Shown: in pieces, positions 54,536 through 64,000 of the stretch
Layout of the letters: each line of letters opens with the position of its first letter
Numbering within the stretch: position 1 is the stretch's first letter
Assembly: GCA_002150815.3 (NCBI GenBank)
Contig: NDFF03000199.1
Location: forward strand, 1-64,000
Length of the DNA: 64,000 nt
Reading direction: 5' to 3'
Origin: Grammothele lineata
Lineage: Eukaryota > Basidiomycota > Agaricomycetes > Polyporales > Polyporaceae
Position numbers and translations under genes: made by a program
The notes under the pieces: model-generated
The model's input: only the letters and a program-made list of their open reading frames with translations
Databases searched by the model: none
What the model was told of the DNA's origin: nothing

Positions 54536-57402
54536 ATGGATGACGGTCTCGATGAAGAAACGCGAATGTACGCTTCCCTCAACCGTTCTTGTTTGACTGG
54601 TGCCATGACCTAGCCTGGCATATCAGGGCGATCGCGCTCAGCCTCAGGATGCAACACGACCCGCCACCACAGCCGCAACCCTCTCGTGCGGAGGTCATTG
54701 ACATCGACGACGACGAAGAGGACGACGAGGAAGCGCGGTTCCAACGAGACCTGCAGATGGCGATGGCGATGTCCAAGCAAGAGTCTCAGGCTGCATCCGC
54801 CCCCGCCCGTGCGCCCAACCCAACTCCAGCAGCACAAGCCAGCTCTTCCCAACCACCCGTGCCTGCACAGCGCCCAGCGGGAATCGGAGCTATCACGCCC
54901 GAAGAGCGCAAGCAGATGGAGGCAGAGCGTCTCGCACGGCTGAAGCGTGCCCGCCCGGACCTGCACCAAGCCGCGAACACGATCAACCTCGATGACTCGG
55001 ACGATGAAGAAGTCGAGGAGGACGAGGGGACAACGCGCGGTGCGAAAAGGCAGCACATCTCCCGTCCGTCTCACGCTGGGGCGCGTCGTGCCAACACGCA
55101 TGCTTCTTCCTCCTCTAGCGCTATCTCTGCGTCTGCGTCTGCGGCCGCGGGGCCGAGCAGTCGTGCAAGATCGTCTGCGGCTGGAGGGAGCGGTGGTGCG
55201 TCTGCTACGGGACAGGTGAACTTGTTTTGGGATGGGGAGATGCGGCAGACGGGGAACATGCATGTGGACCCGCGGAAGAACACACGGCCGGACTTTAGGC
55301 TGGAGGATATCATCTCTCCGGTAAGTCTCTCTTCCCTCGACACCTAGCAATCCTCATCGCACGTTATGCTCATGAAGGCTGCGTGGCTGGGCAGAAAGAG
55401 GACATCGAATTCGCGATCATGTCGGCGTACTGCTGGCGCTTCCCGTGGATATACCAGCGCCTTGCCCGAAGCACGGCCGTGATCGCAGTAGACCACAGTC
55501 CGACAGGTGCGTTCAGACTCGCGTGGTCATACCTCCGAACCTGTGTTGAATTCCTGCTGTAGGTGACGCGTCCATCAAGACGATCCTGCCAAATTGGATA
55601 CGGACTACACCGTTTCTGCGTGGAGGACGAGGTTGTATGCACATGAAGGTCAGTACCCGCGACGCGACTTTGAGTACCGAATTGATGTAGTCTTCTTCCA
55701 GTTCATGCTGGTCAGTACATGTTGGAGCTGTCCGGACGGGTATGCACAACTTACCCCGCGTTCAGTTGTTCTATAGGACCGGCCGTCTGCGCATAGTCAT
55801 CTCGACCGCCAACTTCGTTGACTACGACTGGAGGGACATGGAGAACGTGCGTCTGCCCGTTCCTCTTCCCCACACTTGAGACCCACATACACTCCGCAGA
55901 CTGTCTGGGTACAAGACATCCCGAAGCGACCTGCTCCGGTAGCTGCAGACAAGACCGAAGACTTTGCGTCCGCCCTCGTCCGCGTGCTCCACTCGGTGAA
56001 CGTCGCGCCAGCCTTGATCAACTTCTTGCGCAACGACGTGCGTGTCTCGAGCACCTGCCAGTATCGCTGAAGTGTGGCTGACGGTGCGCACAGCACCCAA
56101 ACTTGCCTCTGCAGCGTCTAGAGGACCTCCGCACGCACTGGGACTTCTCGAAAGTGCGCGTCGCGCTCGTACCCTCTATCGCGGGCAAGCACGAAGGCTG
56201 GCCCAAGGTCTGTCCCTCTCCCTCTCACCCGCCACCCACCCACCCGCTCACGCGCACATCCCCAGGCGATCCTCACCGGCCACACCCGCCTCATGAAAGC
56301 CCTCCTCGACCTCGGCGCCTCCACACCCAAGGGAAAAGACCTCGTCCTCGAGTGCCTAGGGTCCTCGATCGGGACGTACAGCACCCCCTGGCTGAACGAG
56401 TTCCACTACTCCGCGCGGGGCAAGAGCGCGCAGGACTGGCTGGACAAGCCGAAGGCGCGGCGCGCGAAGGAGCCGTTGCCGAGTGTGAAGATATTGTTCC
56501 CGACGGGGCGGTATGTGAGGGAGAGCAGGCTTGGGGAGGCGGTGAGTGCTCCTGCGCGGGCGTGGTGGTGAGGGGGTGTTTGGGCTAACGGGAGATGGTA
56601 GGGCGGTGGGACGACGTTTTGCAGTAGGAAACAGTGGGAAGGCGCGAACTTCCCGAGGCAGCTGTTCCACCAGACGCGGAGCAAGCGCGGGCCGGTGCTC
56701 ATGCATTCCAAGGTGTGCCCTCCCTCTCTCCACATTCTCCCTTGGAGCGCGCGCGCTGACGGGCGGGTGTAGATGATACTCGGCACCTTTCGCGACGCGC
56801 GCGGTACCTTGCGCGGCGCACCGTCTGCTGGAAGTGACGCCGAGGGCGAAGGAGGAGAGGAACTGGTGGGGTGGCTGTACATGGGCTCGCACAACTTTAC
56901 GCCGTCGGCGTGGGGCACGCTCTCGGGCAACGCGTTCAACCCGACTTTGAACGTGAGTGCCCTCATCTTGGTCTTGCGATGTCGTCTTGGCGGATGTCGA
57001 GCTTGAGCTGTCCGCTGTCCGCGAGAAGCGGGACGAGCGCGACCCGCTGCGGCGTGCGCATCTGTTATGTACCGCGCACCGCCTACTAAATGGCCGCTCT
57101 TACTTCTCCCTTCTCTTCTATGACCGCACCACACAAACTCACCTCTGTCATTGCAGATCACGAACTACGAGCTCGGGATCCTCATCCCCCTCCGGACCGA
57201 AGCCGAGATCGAGCGGCTGACGTGCTGGGAGCGCCCGGCGCAGAAGTACGTCCTGGGCCGGGACGAGCCGTGGGTGCGTCGCGCGTTCGACCGCCGTTTG
57301 TGGTGGCACATCTACAAACTGACTGACGGGCTGGCTGGCTGGCTGGCTGGCTGCTCACCTTAGATCCTATCCGAGTCCGCGGCGTCTGTGGAGGACAGAT
57401 GA
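54536..57402 (+). CDS. TDP1: tyrosyl-DNA phosphodiesterase 1
   Basis: DNA repair enzyme of the phospholipase D superfamily that removes topoisomerase I peptides from DNA 3' ends. The start at 54536 with a GTACGC...ATCAG intron gives DEETRMAIALSLRMQHD, resembling a ubiquitin-interacting motif; a second such motif, DDEEARFQRDLQMAMAMSKQ, follows after VIDIDDDEED. A disordered Ser/Ala-rich region precedes the catalytic core. The first HxK is MHMK (about 55637-55648), continued by the 9 bp exon FML at 55702-55710 and then LFYRTG and IVISTANFVDYDW. The second is LMHSK (about 56699-56713), then MILGTFRD and GWLYMGSHNFTPSAWG. The last exon ends SAASVEDR at TGA 57400-57402. Both catalytic His-Lys pairs are intact and the enzyme should be active in the nucleus. 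The start choice is inferred from the splice model. Confidence 0.9.
57331..57353 (+). repeat. (CTGG)n microsatellite
   Basis: Five full CTGG units plus CTG, inside the last intron of the TDP1 gene, shortly before the acceptor TTAG at 57360-57363. Confidence 0.85.
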
Positions 57403-58279
57403 GGTGCGGCTGCGCGATCGCATACATAGACGGTCACGTTTCGTTTCGATAGATGCGTCTTCGAGATGCAGACTCTGCATACTTACCTCGCTTGTGCTTG
57501 TGCTTGTGCTAGCCGCCGTTCCAATTATGACCGCTTCTATCCACGGCTTGTGTGCCGCGTCGGCGGGCGGGCGTGGTATTCTTGTGTGTGGGCAAACGGC
57601 GTTCGGAGGCCCTCTGAAGCTAAATATGGCCTACGAGCCGCCGGGCCGGCTCGACGTTGACACTGGCGGTGCGGCATGCTGTCAGAGTCTACAGTACTGA
57701 CCGCGCAGCCTGAGTGGCTGCCGAGTTGCAAGGATCATATCATCATAAGTCCGGATCGGCGCGCCTTCTCGGACGCGCGCAAACTCTCTGGGGGCTGGGG
57801 GTTGGAGCTCGGAGCTCGAAGTTCGAAGCTTGCTCGAACGCACGCGAGCCAGAGACAAGACAAGACGCAACTGCATTTGACGAGCCCTCTGAACGTACCT
57901 GAGTTGAAGCAAGCGAGCGCAACGCAGGTTCGCCGCGGCGCCACCGCGGCCAAACATGCACAAACGAGAGGATGGCCGTGTGGCCGTGTTAGCGCCGAGG
58001 AAACGCCTGGATTCCTTTCGCTTCGCTTGCAGCCCGACCGGCCATCGTCGCCTCCCTCTCCCCGCCAGTCTTTGTCCTGCACACTCCTTTACGTCTGCCT
58101 CGTCCCTCTCCCCTCTTCCCTCGAGCCCTACTCCTCGCCACCGACACCCGCGTTAATATTGACATCGACATCTCCGCTCGACTCTCACTCGAAGGGGAAT
58201 CCGCCGAAGAACTCTTGGGCACGCACAACACCTATACGCTCGCACACACGCACGCACGCATCCTAGACGTCTCCCCGCC
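57403..58279. other. intergenic between TDP1 and Kre9-like gene
   Basis: About 880 bp without a recognised gene. A 196 codon frame at 57676-58266 is Ser/Pro/Arg-rich and overlaps several others, so I regard it as chance. The last part is CT-rich, like a basidiomycete promoter and leader. Confidence 0.45.
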
Positions 58280-59068
58280 ATGCACACGCTCTCGTACATC
58301 CCGAAGACCCTCCTGTCCCTCCTCTTCGCCGCGTGGTGTCTCCTCCCCTGCGTACACGCCAGTGAGTGATATCGATGCTCGTTGCGCCCGAGTGCGCCAA
58401 GATTCGGTGCTGACGGCTTGCCACTCCCGCTCAATAGCATACCTCGTCGTGAACTCGCCGAGCAAGGGCGGGCAGTGGGTGAACGGCGCGGTGAACCCGA
58501 TAACGTGGACCAAGGGCCTGCTCGATGGCGTGTCCGTCTTTGACATCGAGCTCTCGCGGATGAGCAACGATGGGCTGATTTACGTCGCTCGTGCCGGTGC
58601 GTCTCCTCTTCTTCCTTGTCTCTCTCGTACCGAACTGCAAACCGATCTTGTCTTGTTCTCTCTCTGCCTTGTCTCTACACCCCCCATCCCAACTTAACCC
58701 GACACATCCGGCCGACAGTCCCCGCCTCAACCTCGACCGGCGCCCTGAACGTCCTCCTGCAAGACGTCCCCGCAGGGGACGACTACTACCTCCTCTTCAT
58801 CGACTCGGAGCACGGCGTCATGTACGGCGCCTCCGCGCGCTTCGCCGTCGTCTCCTCCGCCAACGCCTCTTCCACGCCTACCGCCGCCTCGGGCGCTGCG
58901 AGCGTCACGATCTCGGGGGGCCCGAACCCGACTGTGGGGTTCGCGACGACGTTTGCGGCGAGCACGAGCGGGGCGCTGGGGATGGGCTGGGGCGTTGGGG
59001 GGCAGCAGGTTATGGCGGCGGTGATGGTTGTGGTGGGCGTGTTGGGCGGGGCGTGGAGCGTGCTATAG
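58280..59068 (+). CDS. Ser/Thr-rich GPI-anchored protein, Kre9/Knh1 family
   Basis: Small cell-surface protein with a signal peptide (MHTLSYIPKTLLSLLFAAWC, then LLPCVHA) encoded in the first exon. Exon 2 gives YLVVNSPSKGGQWVNGAVN and ITWTKGLLDGVSVFDIELSR, the start of the Kre9/KNH beta-sandwich. Exon 3 gives LNVLLQDVPAGDDYYLLFID and GVMYGASARFAVV, the end of the domain. A Ser/Thr/Ala-rich spacer follows, then a hydrophobic C-terminus (VMAAVMVVVGVLGGAWSVL), as expected of a GPI attachment signal. Introns lie near 58362-58436 and 58597-58719. Members are linked to beta-1,6-glucan and cell-wall assembly in yeasts; here the role is inferred. It ends at TAG 59066-59068. Confidence 0.85.
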
Positions 59069-60022
59069 GCTGTCTGTCGCCCGCTTGAGGTGCGGATGGG
59101 TCGGTGGCGGTCGAGTTGGGCGGCGTGTTGCAGGGCGGTGCAGGGTGGTGTGTACGGGTCTCCCTCTACAGGACGGCGCACGCGTGCCCCGCGCGAGGTG
59201 CGTGCGCCGTGTGGGCGGACTAGATCTACGGTATCTCTCGGGACCTCAGGGGCATCCTTACTAGTTTGTGGTTTATTACTCGCTCGCCCGCCCACCCTTA
59301 GCGGGCAGCATGGACTTTTCGTCTTTCTCTCTCTCTCAGACACTTTTTTTCTTTCTGTCGACTGCACGAACAAACGGGATGCCACGTCGGACCCGGGCGC
59401 GACGGTCATCGTTGGCCGCGGCGTGAACGCGAACGTCAAGGCTCGGATCGGCCGCGCCCGCATATGTAGGGGACAAGACGCTGAGGCGATGTAGACACAC
59501 GGGGAGATTGGAGAGGCGACGATGGCGCGCTGCGTCTGTGGAGAGGCACCTCAAGATCGCTGAGCTGCGAGGCGCGTTCTTCTCGTCTCTCGATGAGAAG
59601 TGTGCAGAGAAATCTTGCTGCTCGAGCTCTTGACAGCCGCGCTCGTTACGAGCATGGGTTCCTTCGGACCGTGTGGGCCGGCATGTCGGCAGGTTGCGCA
59701 CGCACGGCGGCGATGACGTCGACGTCCGGTCGTCTGTTCGCCCCGTTCATTGAAAGCGCACTTGTAAAGCGACCACCGCTCTTTCTGGCTTGTAGGGAGC
59801 CTGCCGAGTCTACCCCGGAGAGTGTAGGAAGACAAAACGAAGGCTGGCACGACGCATATACCTGCCTCGTTCCCTTTCCTTCGTTGACGGGGTTTGCGAT
59901 CGCATGCCAAACGAGGTGAGAGATTCATCGATGACGCCAGGTGCGGAACTCTTAATGCTCGTTTGCTAACTTCAGTATTCGTACTTAGTTCCCCTTAGCC
60001 TTGATCCAGCTCTATCGCTAGC
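59069..60022. other. intergenic region
   Basis: About 950 bp between the Kre9-like gene and the F-box gene, both on the plus strand. Open frames on both strands overlap without recognisable content. It presumably contains the Kre9-like 3' end and the F-box promoter. Confidence 0.45.
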
Positions 60023-62301
60023 ATGGGGCTCCAAGAGCTCGACGACGACACGCTCATCCACATCCTCAGCTTCCTCCCCGCCTGTTCTATCCTCTCCCTC
60101 CGCCAGGTGTGTACGTCCTCTTCCAGCTCTCCAGCCGTCGTCCCCCCAAGTCCCCCTACACAAGACGCTCGCTGACAACCCCCCACCCGTAACCTCCCCC
60201 ACTCCCCCCCCCTCCTCACGTAGACATGTAAGAGACTCGCATCCATCTCCCGCCTCCGCTTCGTCTGGCAAAACGCCTACCGCGCCGAAGTCCTGCACGC
60301 GGGCTTCCCCTTCCCGCACGCCCGCCTCGCCTCCCCGTCCGTGTCCGCCGCCGAGCTGGAGGGACTCGTGAGACACGCGCTGAGGTTGGGGGCGTTTTGG
60401 CTTGAGGGGGATGTGCCGTCTGAGGAAGGAGTGGAGAACGGGAATGAGGGCGAGGATCAGGACGAGCACTGGGCAGGAGAGAGGAATGGGAAGAAGAGGA
60501 GGATGAAGGGCAAGACAAAACCGGCGCGGACGACCGAGTTCCAAGCGAGCAGCGCCGGCACGGGCCTCTCGCACGTCTCCTTCCTCCCCGGCCGCGGGGG
60601 CCGGTACGTCCTCACCGTGTACAAGGGCATCTGGTCGACGATCGCGTGCTGGGACGTTGGGGCTCTCCCCAGCCTGAGGAGGGGTATCCCACCTCCGGCG
60701 CCGAGGAAGGTGGCGAGCTGGGCGCCGCGGCAGGTCATCTTCTCGGGGTTCGTGGTTAATGAGGACCCGGAGTCGGAGGCGGCGCTTGCGGTGTCGATCC
60801 AGCAGGGAGGGTGAGCCCCAGTCTTTCTCTACATGCGCATATAGTCACTCGGAGTCGTCCCACCTTCCAGGGGCACCCCGAGCATCGAGCTTCTCAGCCT
60901 ACCCCTTCCCACTCCCGCCGACCCCCATACCGACCCCAACACCGACCCTAGCGCCAACCCAAGCAAAGAACCCCCCTCCCCCACCTTCCGCTCCATCTGC
61001 AACATAGCAACCGCCTTCCGGCCCGTTGCGCTCAAAGGCGACCTCATCGCCTTCAGCGACGAGGGCTCGGACACGGTCGTCATGGACTGGCGCAGGAACG
61101 CCTTCGCGCTCCTGAGGGGTGCGGAGCGGCTTGTTGATGAGCGGTTCAAGGTTCGTTTTTGTTTTTTGGTTTTGGTTTTCTGTACGCGCATCCTTGGGCC
61201 TCGGGCTGCGTGCGAATGCGCACTTAGCTGACGAGCTGGTAGTATAATAGGTGCCTAAACGTCGTCTTCGCGCACAAGAGCGTGCTCGTCGTGCGCGCGC
61301 GTTCGGTGGAGCTCTTCCCCGAGCCCGTGCTCCGTCCCGCCGCCATCACTACCACCAACGCCAACGCCGCCACCAACGCCAACATCGAGGGAGACTCCGC
61401 GCGCGGGTACGCAACGTACCGCCCGCTCGCGACCCACTCCTTCGGCTGGATCGACGGTGTTTCCGTGTGTGCCCAGCGCGCGCCCTCCCCATTTCCCTCG
61501 TCACGCGAGGACGGGGACGGGGCAGGAGACGGGGCGGAGACAGGGGACAGGGCGAGGGCTGGGGCAAGGGCGGAACCGCTGTCGATCGTGCTGAGGCCCG
61601 AGAGCGACGACCCGTGGACGGCGGACGTGCACCGGCTCGAGCAATTCGTGCTGCGCCCGAACCCTGCGTTTGATTCCCAGGCTGCTCATGCGTCCCCTTT
61701 GCCACCTTCACATTCACCTTCGCCTTCAGACGAGCCCGAGGAGAACTTGGACTCGACCTCCTCCCCGTCTCCTCCCCCAGACCCGGACCTACACGCCGCC
61801 TCTCCATCCCCATACATCTTCCCCCCAACCCCCGTCCCCCTCCCCCTCCCACAAACCTCCCGCGGGATCCTCCGCTGCCGCACCATCGCCCTCGGGCGGT
61901 CCGGGACCGCGCTCTGGGTCTCCCCACGCGCTTCTGGGGCAGGGAACACGGGACAGGGGATGGGGTTGGCGGGGATGGACGTGCATGCTTCGGAGGTTGG
62001 GATGCGGGTCGCTGACGGAAGGAGCTCTTCAGCGCAGGACGAGGAGGAGGGGGAGGGGAAGGAGACGCTCTGTGCCGCGGTGTTCGACGGGCCGCTCCGG
62101 AGGGGCGGGTGGGGCGCGCTTGGGGCGGACGACGACGGGCTCGAGGGAGCGACGGAGACGGTGCAGGGCCCGCGCGCGAGAACGCTGTGGGCGCAACCGC
62201 GAGAGGGCACGAGCTGGACCGCGCTCGACTACGACGAGGACGCGGGGCGCGTCGCGCTCGGCTCGAGTGACGGGCATGTTACTGTCTTGGACCTCGTCTA
62301 G
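60023..62301 (+). CDS. F-box protein with probable C-terminal beta-propeller
   Basis: The start at 60023 gives MGLQELDDDTLIHILSFLPA, then after an intron (about 60105-60224) TCKRLASISRLRFVWQNAYR, a clear F-box. F-box proteins bind Skp1 and recruit substrates to SCF ubiquitin ligases. The rest contains repeated blade-like strands: VLTVYKGIWSTIACWDV (about 60610-60660), LKGDLIAFSDEGSDTVVMDW (about 61030-61090), VVFAHKSVLVVRARSVELFP (about 61262-61321) and TALDYDEDAGRVALGSSDGH with VTVLDLV at the end. These resemble degenerate WD40 repeats, so a substrate-binding propeller is likely. Pro/Ser-rich and Glu/Asp-rich low-complexity inserts lie between blades (60420-60530 and 61660-61860). The stop is TAG 62299-62301. 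Three introns are placed with fair confidence. It converges with the protease gene 195 bp away. Confidence 0.82.
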
Positions 62302-62496
62302 GCCTGGAGCGACGCGACGGTGTGAAGTGGTCCATGGACGGGGAACGCGCGGGGGTGGAAGAAGATAAAGATATTGTATCGGTAGCAACGGACACCTTTA
62401 GTAGAAGATACACAAGTAGTAATGCCCGAACGCAGCAGTACGATAAGATCACGACGCAGTCCCTCGCCCTCATGCCTCTTCGCTCGATCCTCAAGC

Positions 62497-64000
62497 TCAA
62501 TCGCTATATTTCACCGCCCCCCTCTCCTCATCCCCATCCACATCCTTAAACCGCACCGGCGCATACCTCGGCCCGCCCGAACTCACAGCGGCGCTCCGGC
62601 CCTTCATCCCGCGCACGCACAAGGTGAGGGTGACAGCGAGCAAGAGGAGCCCGACGAGGAGGTTCGCGCCGAGGAGCGCGAGTGCGAGCGTGCCGTACTT
62701 CTTTGTCCAGGTGTCTGCTGCTCCGGCGTCTGAGTTTGAGGAGTCGGAGGAGTCGGAAGAGGAGGCGGCGCCGAGGACTTGGCCAGAGGACGAGGACGAA
62801 GACGACTCCGAGGAGGAAGATGACGACGAAGAAGAAGAGGAGGAGGAGGAAGAAGAGGAGGGGTTATCGTACTGCACGACGACGGAAGGATCGACGGTGG
62901 GCGGGAGCTCCGCGAGCGTCGCCGCGCGCTCCTCCTTGAACTCGGCCCACATCGTCGCGGTGTCCGTCGTGGAGAGCATCTGGACGAAGGGGATCCCGTT
63001 CGTGCGGTTGCTCGGGTAGTAGTCGCCGTAGTCGAACCTGGTACGCGGCGTAGTCAGAGACGTGGAGAGACGCGCCGAAGAGAGGGGAGGGGACGTACGA
63101 AGCGTAGACGTTGCGCAGGAAGGCGTCTCCGAGAATGATGTCGAAGCCGACGAAGGAGTTGGGGTCGAGCGTGAGGTACTGGTACGTGTTCACGCACGCC
63201 GTCGCGTTCTGCCCGTTCAGCTCGATCACTTCGGGGTACGTGATGTCGAGCGGGTGCACGGGGAAGTCTTGGCCGCTGCGCAGTGGATTAGTACACTTCC
63301 TGCGCGGGTACGCCTCACGAACGCAAAAGAGGAACTTACCCAAACGTGAAGGTAAGGTTCGTCGCTGCATCGCACGGGACGATCCACAACCCGCCCGCGG
63401 CATCAAACTGCGCCCCGGGTATACTCCCATAGATCGCGTCGACGGCGGCCGCAGGCAGCGGCGGGAACGAAAAGCCCGTATCGAGCGCAGCGACGATCTT
63501 GCCCGCGGGCGTGCCCGAAATGCGCGACTTGTTAAACGTGAACGCCTCCCCATTCACGCTCATCCCGTCCATGACGATACTCCAGTGCTGGTCGCTCACG
63601 CGCGGGAGCTTCGGCGCGCTCGTGACGTTCTCGAACCCGTCCGCGTGGCCCGAGATGACGAACGCGCCGTCGGCCTCGTCGTCGAGCTCGCTCGTGCGCG
63701 CGAGCTGGACGTCGAAGTTGTTCGGGAGGGACGGGTCGAGCGCGAAGAGGGAGGTGATGGGCGCGCGCGCGAGCGCGTCTGCGGCGTCTGTGCCCCATGC
63801 TTGCTGGACGGTGGCGTAGATGGAGGCGACGTCGAACGCCATGCCCATGATGCCGTCGTACGTGGTGAGGTCCATGTCCGAGATCGAGGTGGGGTCGATG
63901 AATGCTGCGCTCGCGCCGTCAGATTTTGTGGGCGCGTACGGGCGCGACGCCAAGAGCGCTCTCACCTTGCGAGGGAACGACGAAATCCCCGATCTTGAGC
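62497..64000 (-). CDS. membrane-anchored aspartic protease (A1 family), N-terminus outside the window
   Basis: The gene enters from the right edge, so the N-terminal lobe with the first catalytic motif is missing here. Visible are YDGIMGMAFDVASIYATVQQ, FALDPSLPNNFDVQLAR, the flap-following beta strands and the second catalytic motif AALDTGFSFPPLP (about 63453-63491). FDIILGDAFLRNVYASFDYG (joined by an intron near 63040-63100) is the usual pepsin-family C-terminal motif with LGD. After the protease domain come about 25 serine residues in a near-unbroken run (about 62760-62860), an Asp/Ser stretch and a transmembrane helix (LALALLGANLLVGLLLLAV), then a short basic tail ending VKYSD at 62497. 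This matches the membrane-tethered aspartic proteases of basidiomycetes. Whether the first active-site Asp is present cannot be checked in this window. Confidence 0.86.

Noticed and set aside
57676..58266. 196 codon Ser/Pro/Arg-rich frame upstream of the Kre9-like gene
   Set aside because: Overlaps several other frames on both strands in a CT-rich promoter region and has no recognisable content.
62624..63019. Acidic Glu-rich plus-strand frame opposite the protease
   Set aside because: It is the complement of the serine tract and membrane tail of the aspartic protease, which carries recognisable domain motifs.

Overview
The window is nuclear DNA of a filamentous basidiomycete, most likely an Agaricomycete with a wood-decay life style. 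This is inferred from GC-rich genes cut by many 50-60 bp GT-AG introns, from DUF6534 seven-helix membrane proteins, CYP64-like P450 and secreted heme peroxidase families that are expanded in such fungi, and from eukaryotic housekeeping genes (COP9 signalosome, exosome, EMC, TDP1). No prokaryotic operon, tRNA, rRNA or CRISPR array was seen. CDS coordinates are start codon to stop codon and include introns; most internal exon borders are only approximate.

Layout. 0.5-2.5 kb (-): COP9 signalosome subunit 3. 3.7-6.3 kb (+): WRAP53/TCAB1-like WD40 protein. 6.7-8.9 kb (-): cytochrome P450. 9.7-13.7 kb (-): exosome nuclease DIS3/Rrp44. 14.2-16.6 kb (+): secreted histidine acid phosphatase. 17.0-21.0 kb (+): EMC1. 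21-25 kb: gene-poor, with unresolved exon-like stretches and a small 297 bp inverted-repeat element. 25-33.7 kb (+): three tandem DUF6534 paralogues. 35.6-40.7 kb (+): two tandem secreted heme peroxidases with an extra C-terminal region. 40.8-43.4 kb (-): secreted alpha/beta hydrolase of the TAP-like type. 44.1-54.1 kb (+): an F-box gene broken by transposons. 54.5-57.4 kb (+): TDP1. 58.3-59.1 kb (+): Kre9/Knh1-type GPI protein. 60.0-62.3 kb (+): F-box protein with a probable beta-propeller. 62.5 kb to the window end (-): aspartic protease with a membrane tail, truncated by the window.

The most striking locus is 44.1-54.1 kb, a three-level nest. An F-box gene is interrupted inside its F-box by an 8.7 kb Ty1/copia retrotransposon whose two 505 bp LTRs look identical and which is flanked by the 5 bp duplication CCGGG. 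The gag-pol frame of that element is itself interrupted, inside the integrase core, by a 3.08 kb non-coding element with arms of about 0.9 kb in inverted orientation, 18 bp terminal inverted repeats and a 6 bp duplication GGGAGG. Removing each insertion with one duplication copy restores the reading frame of the layer beneath, so all the events look recent. The copia primer-binding site matches the anticodon arm of initiator methionine tRNA, implying half-tRNA priming.
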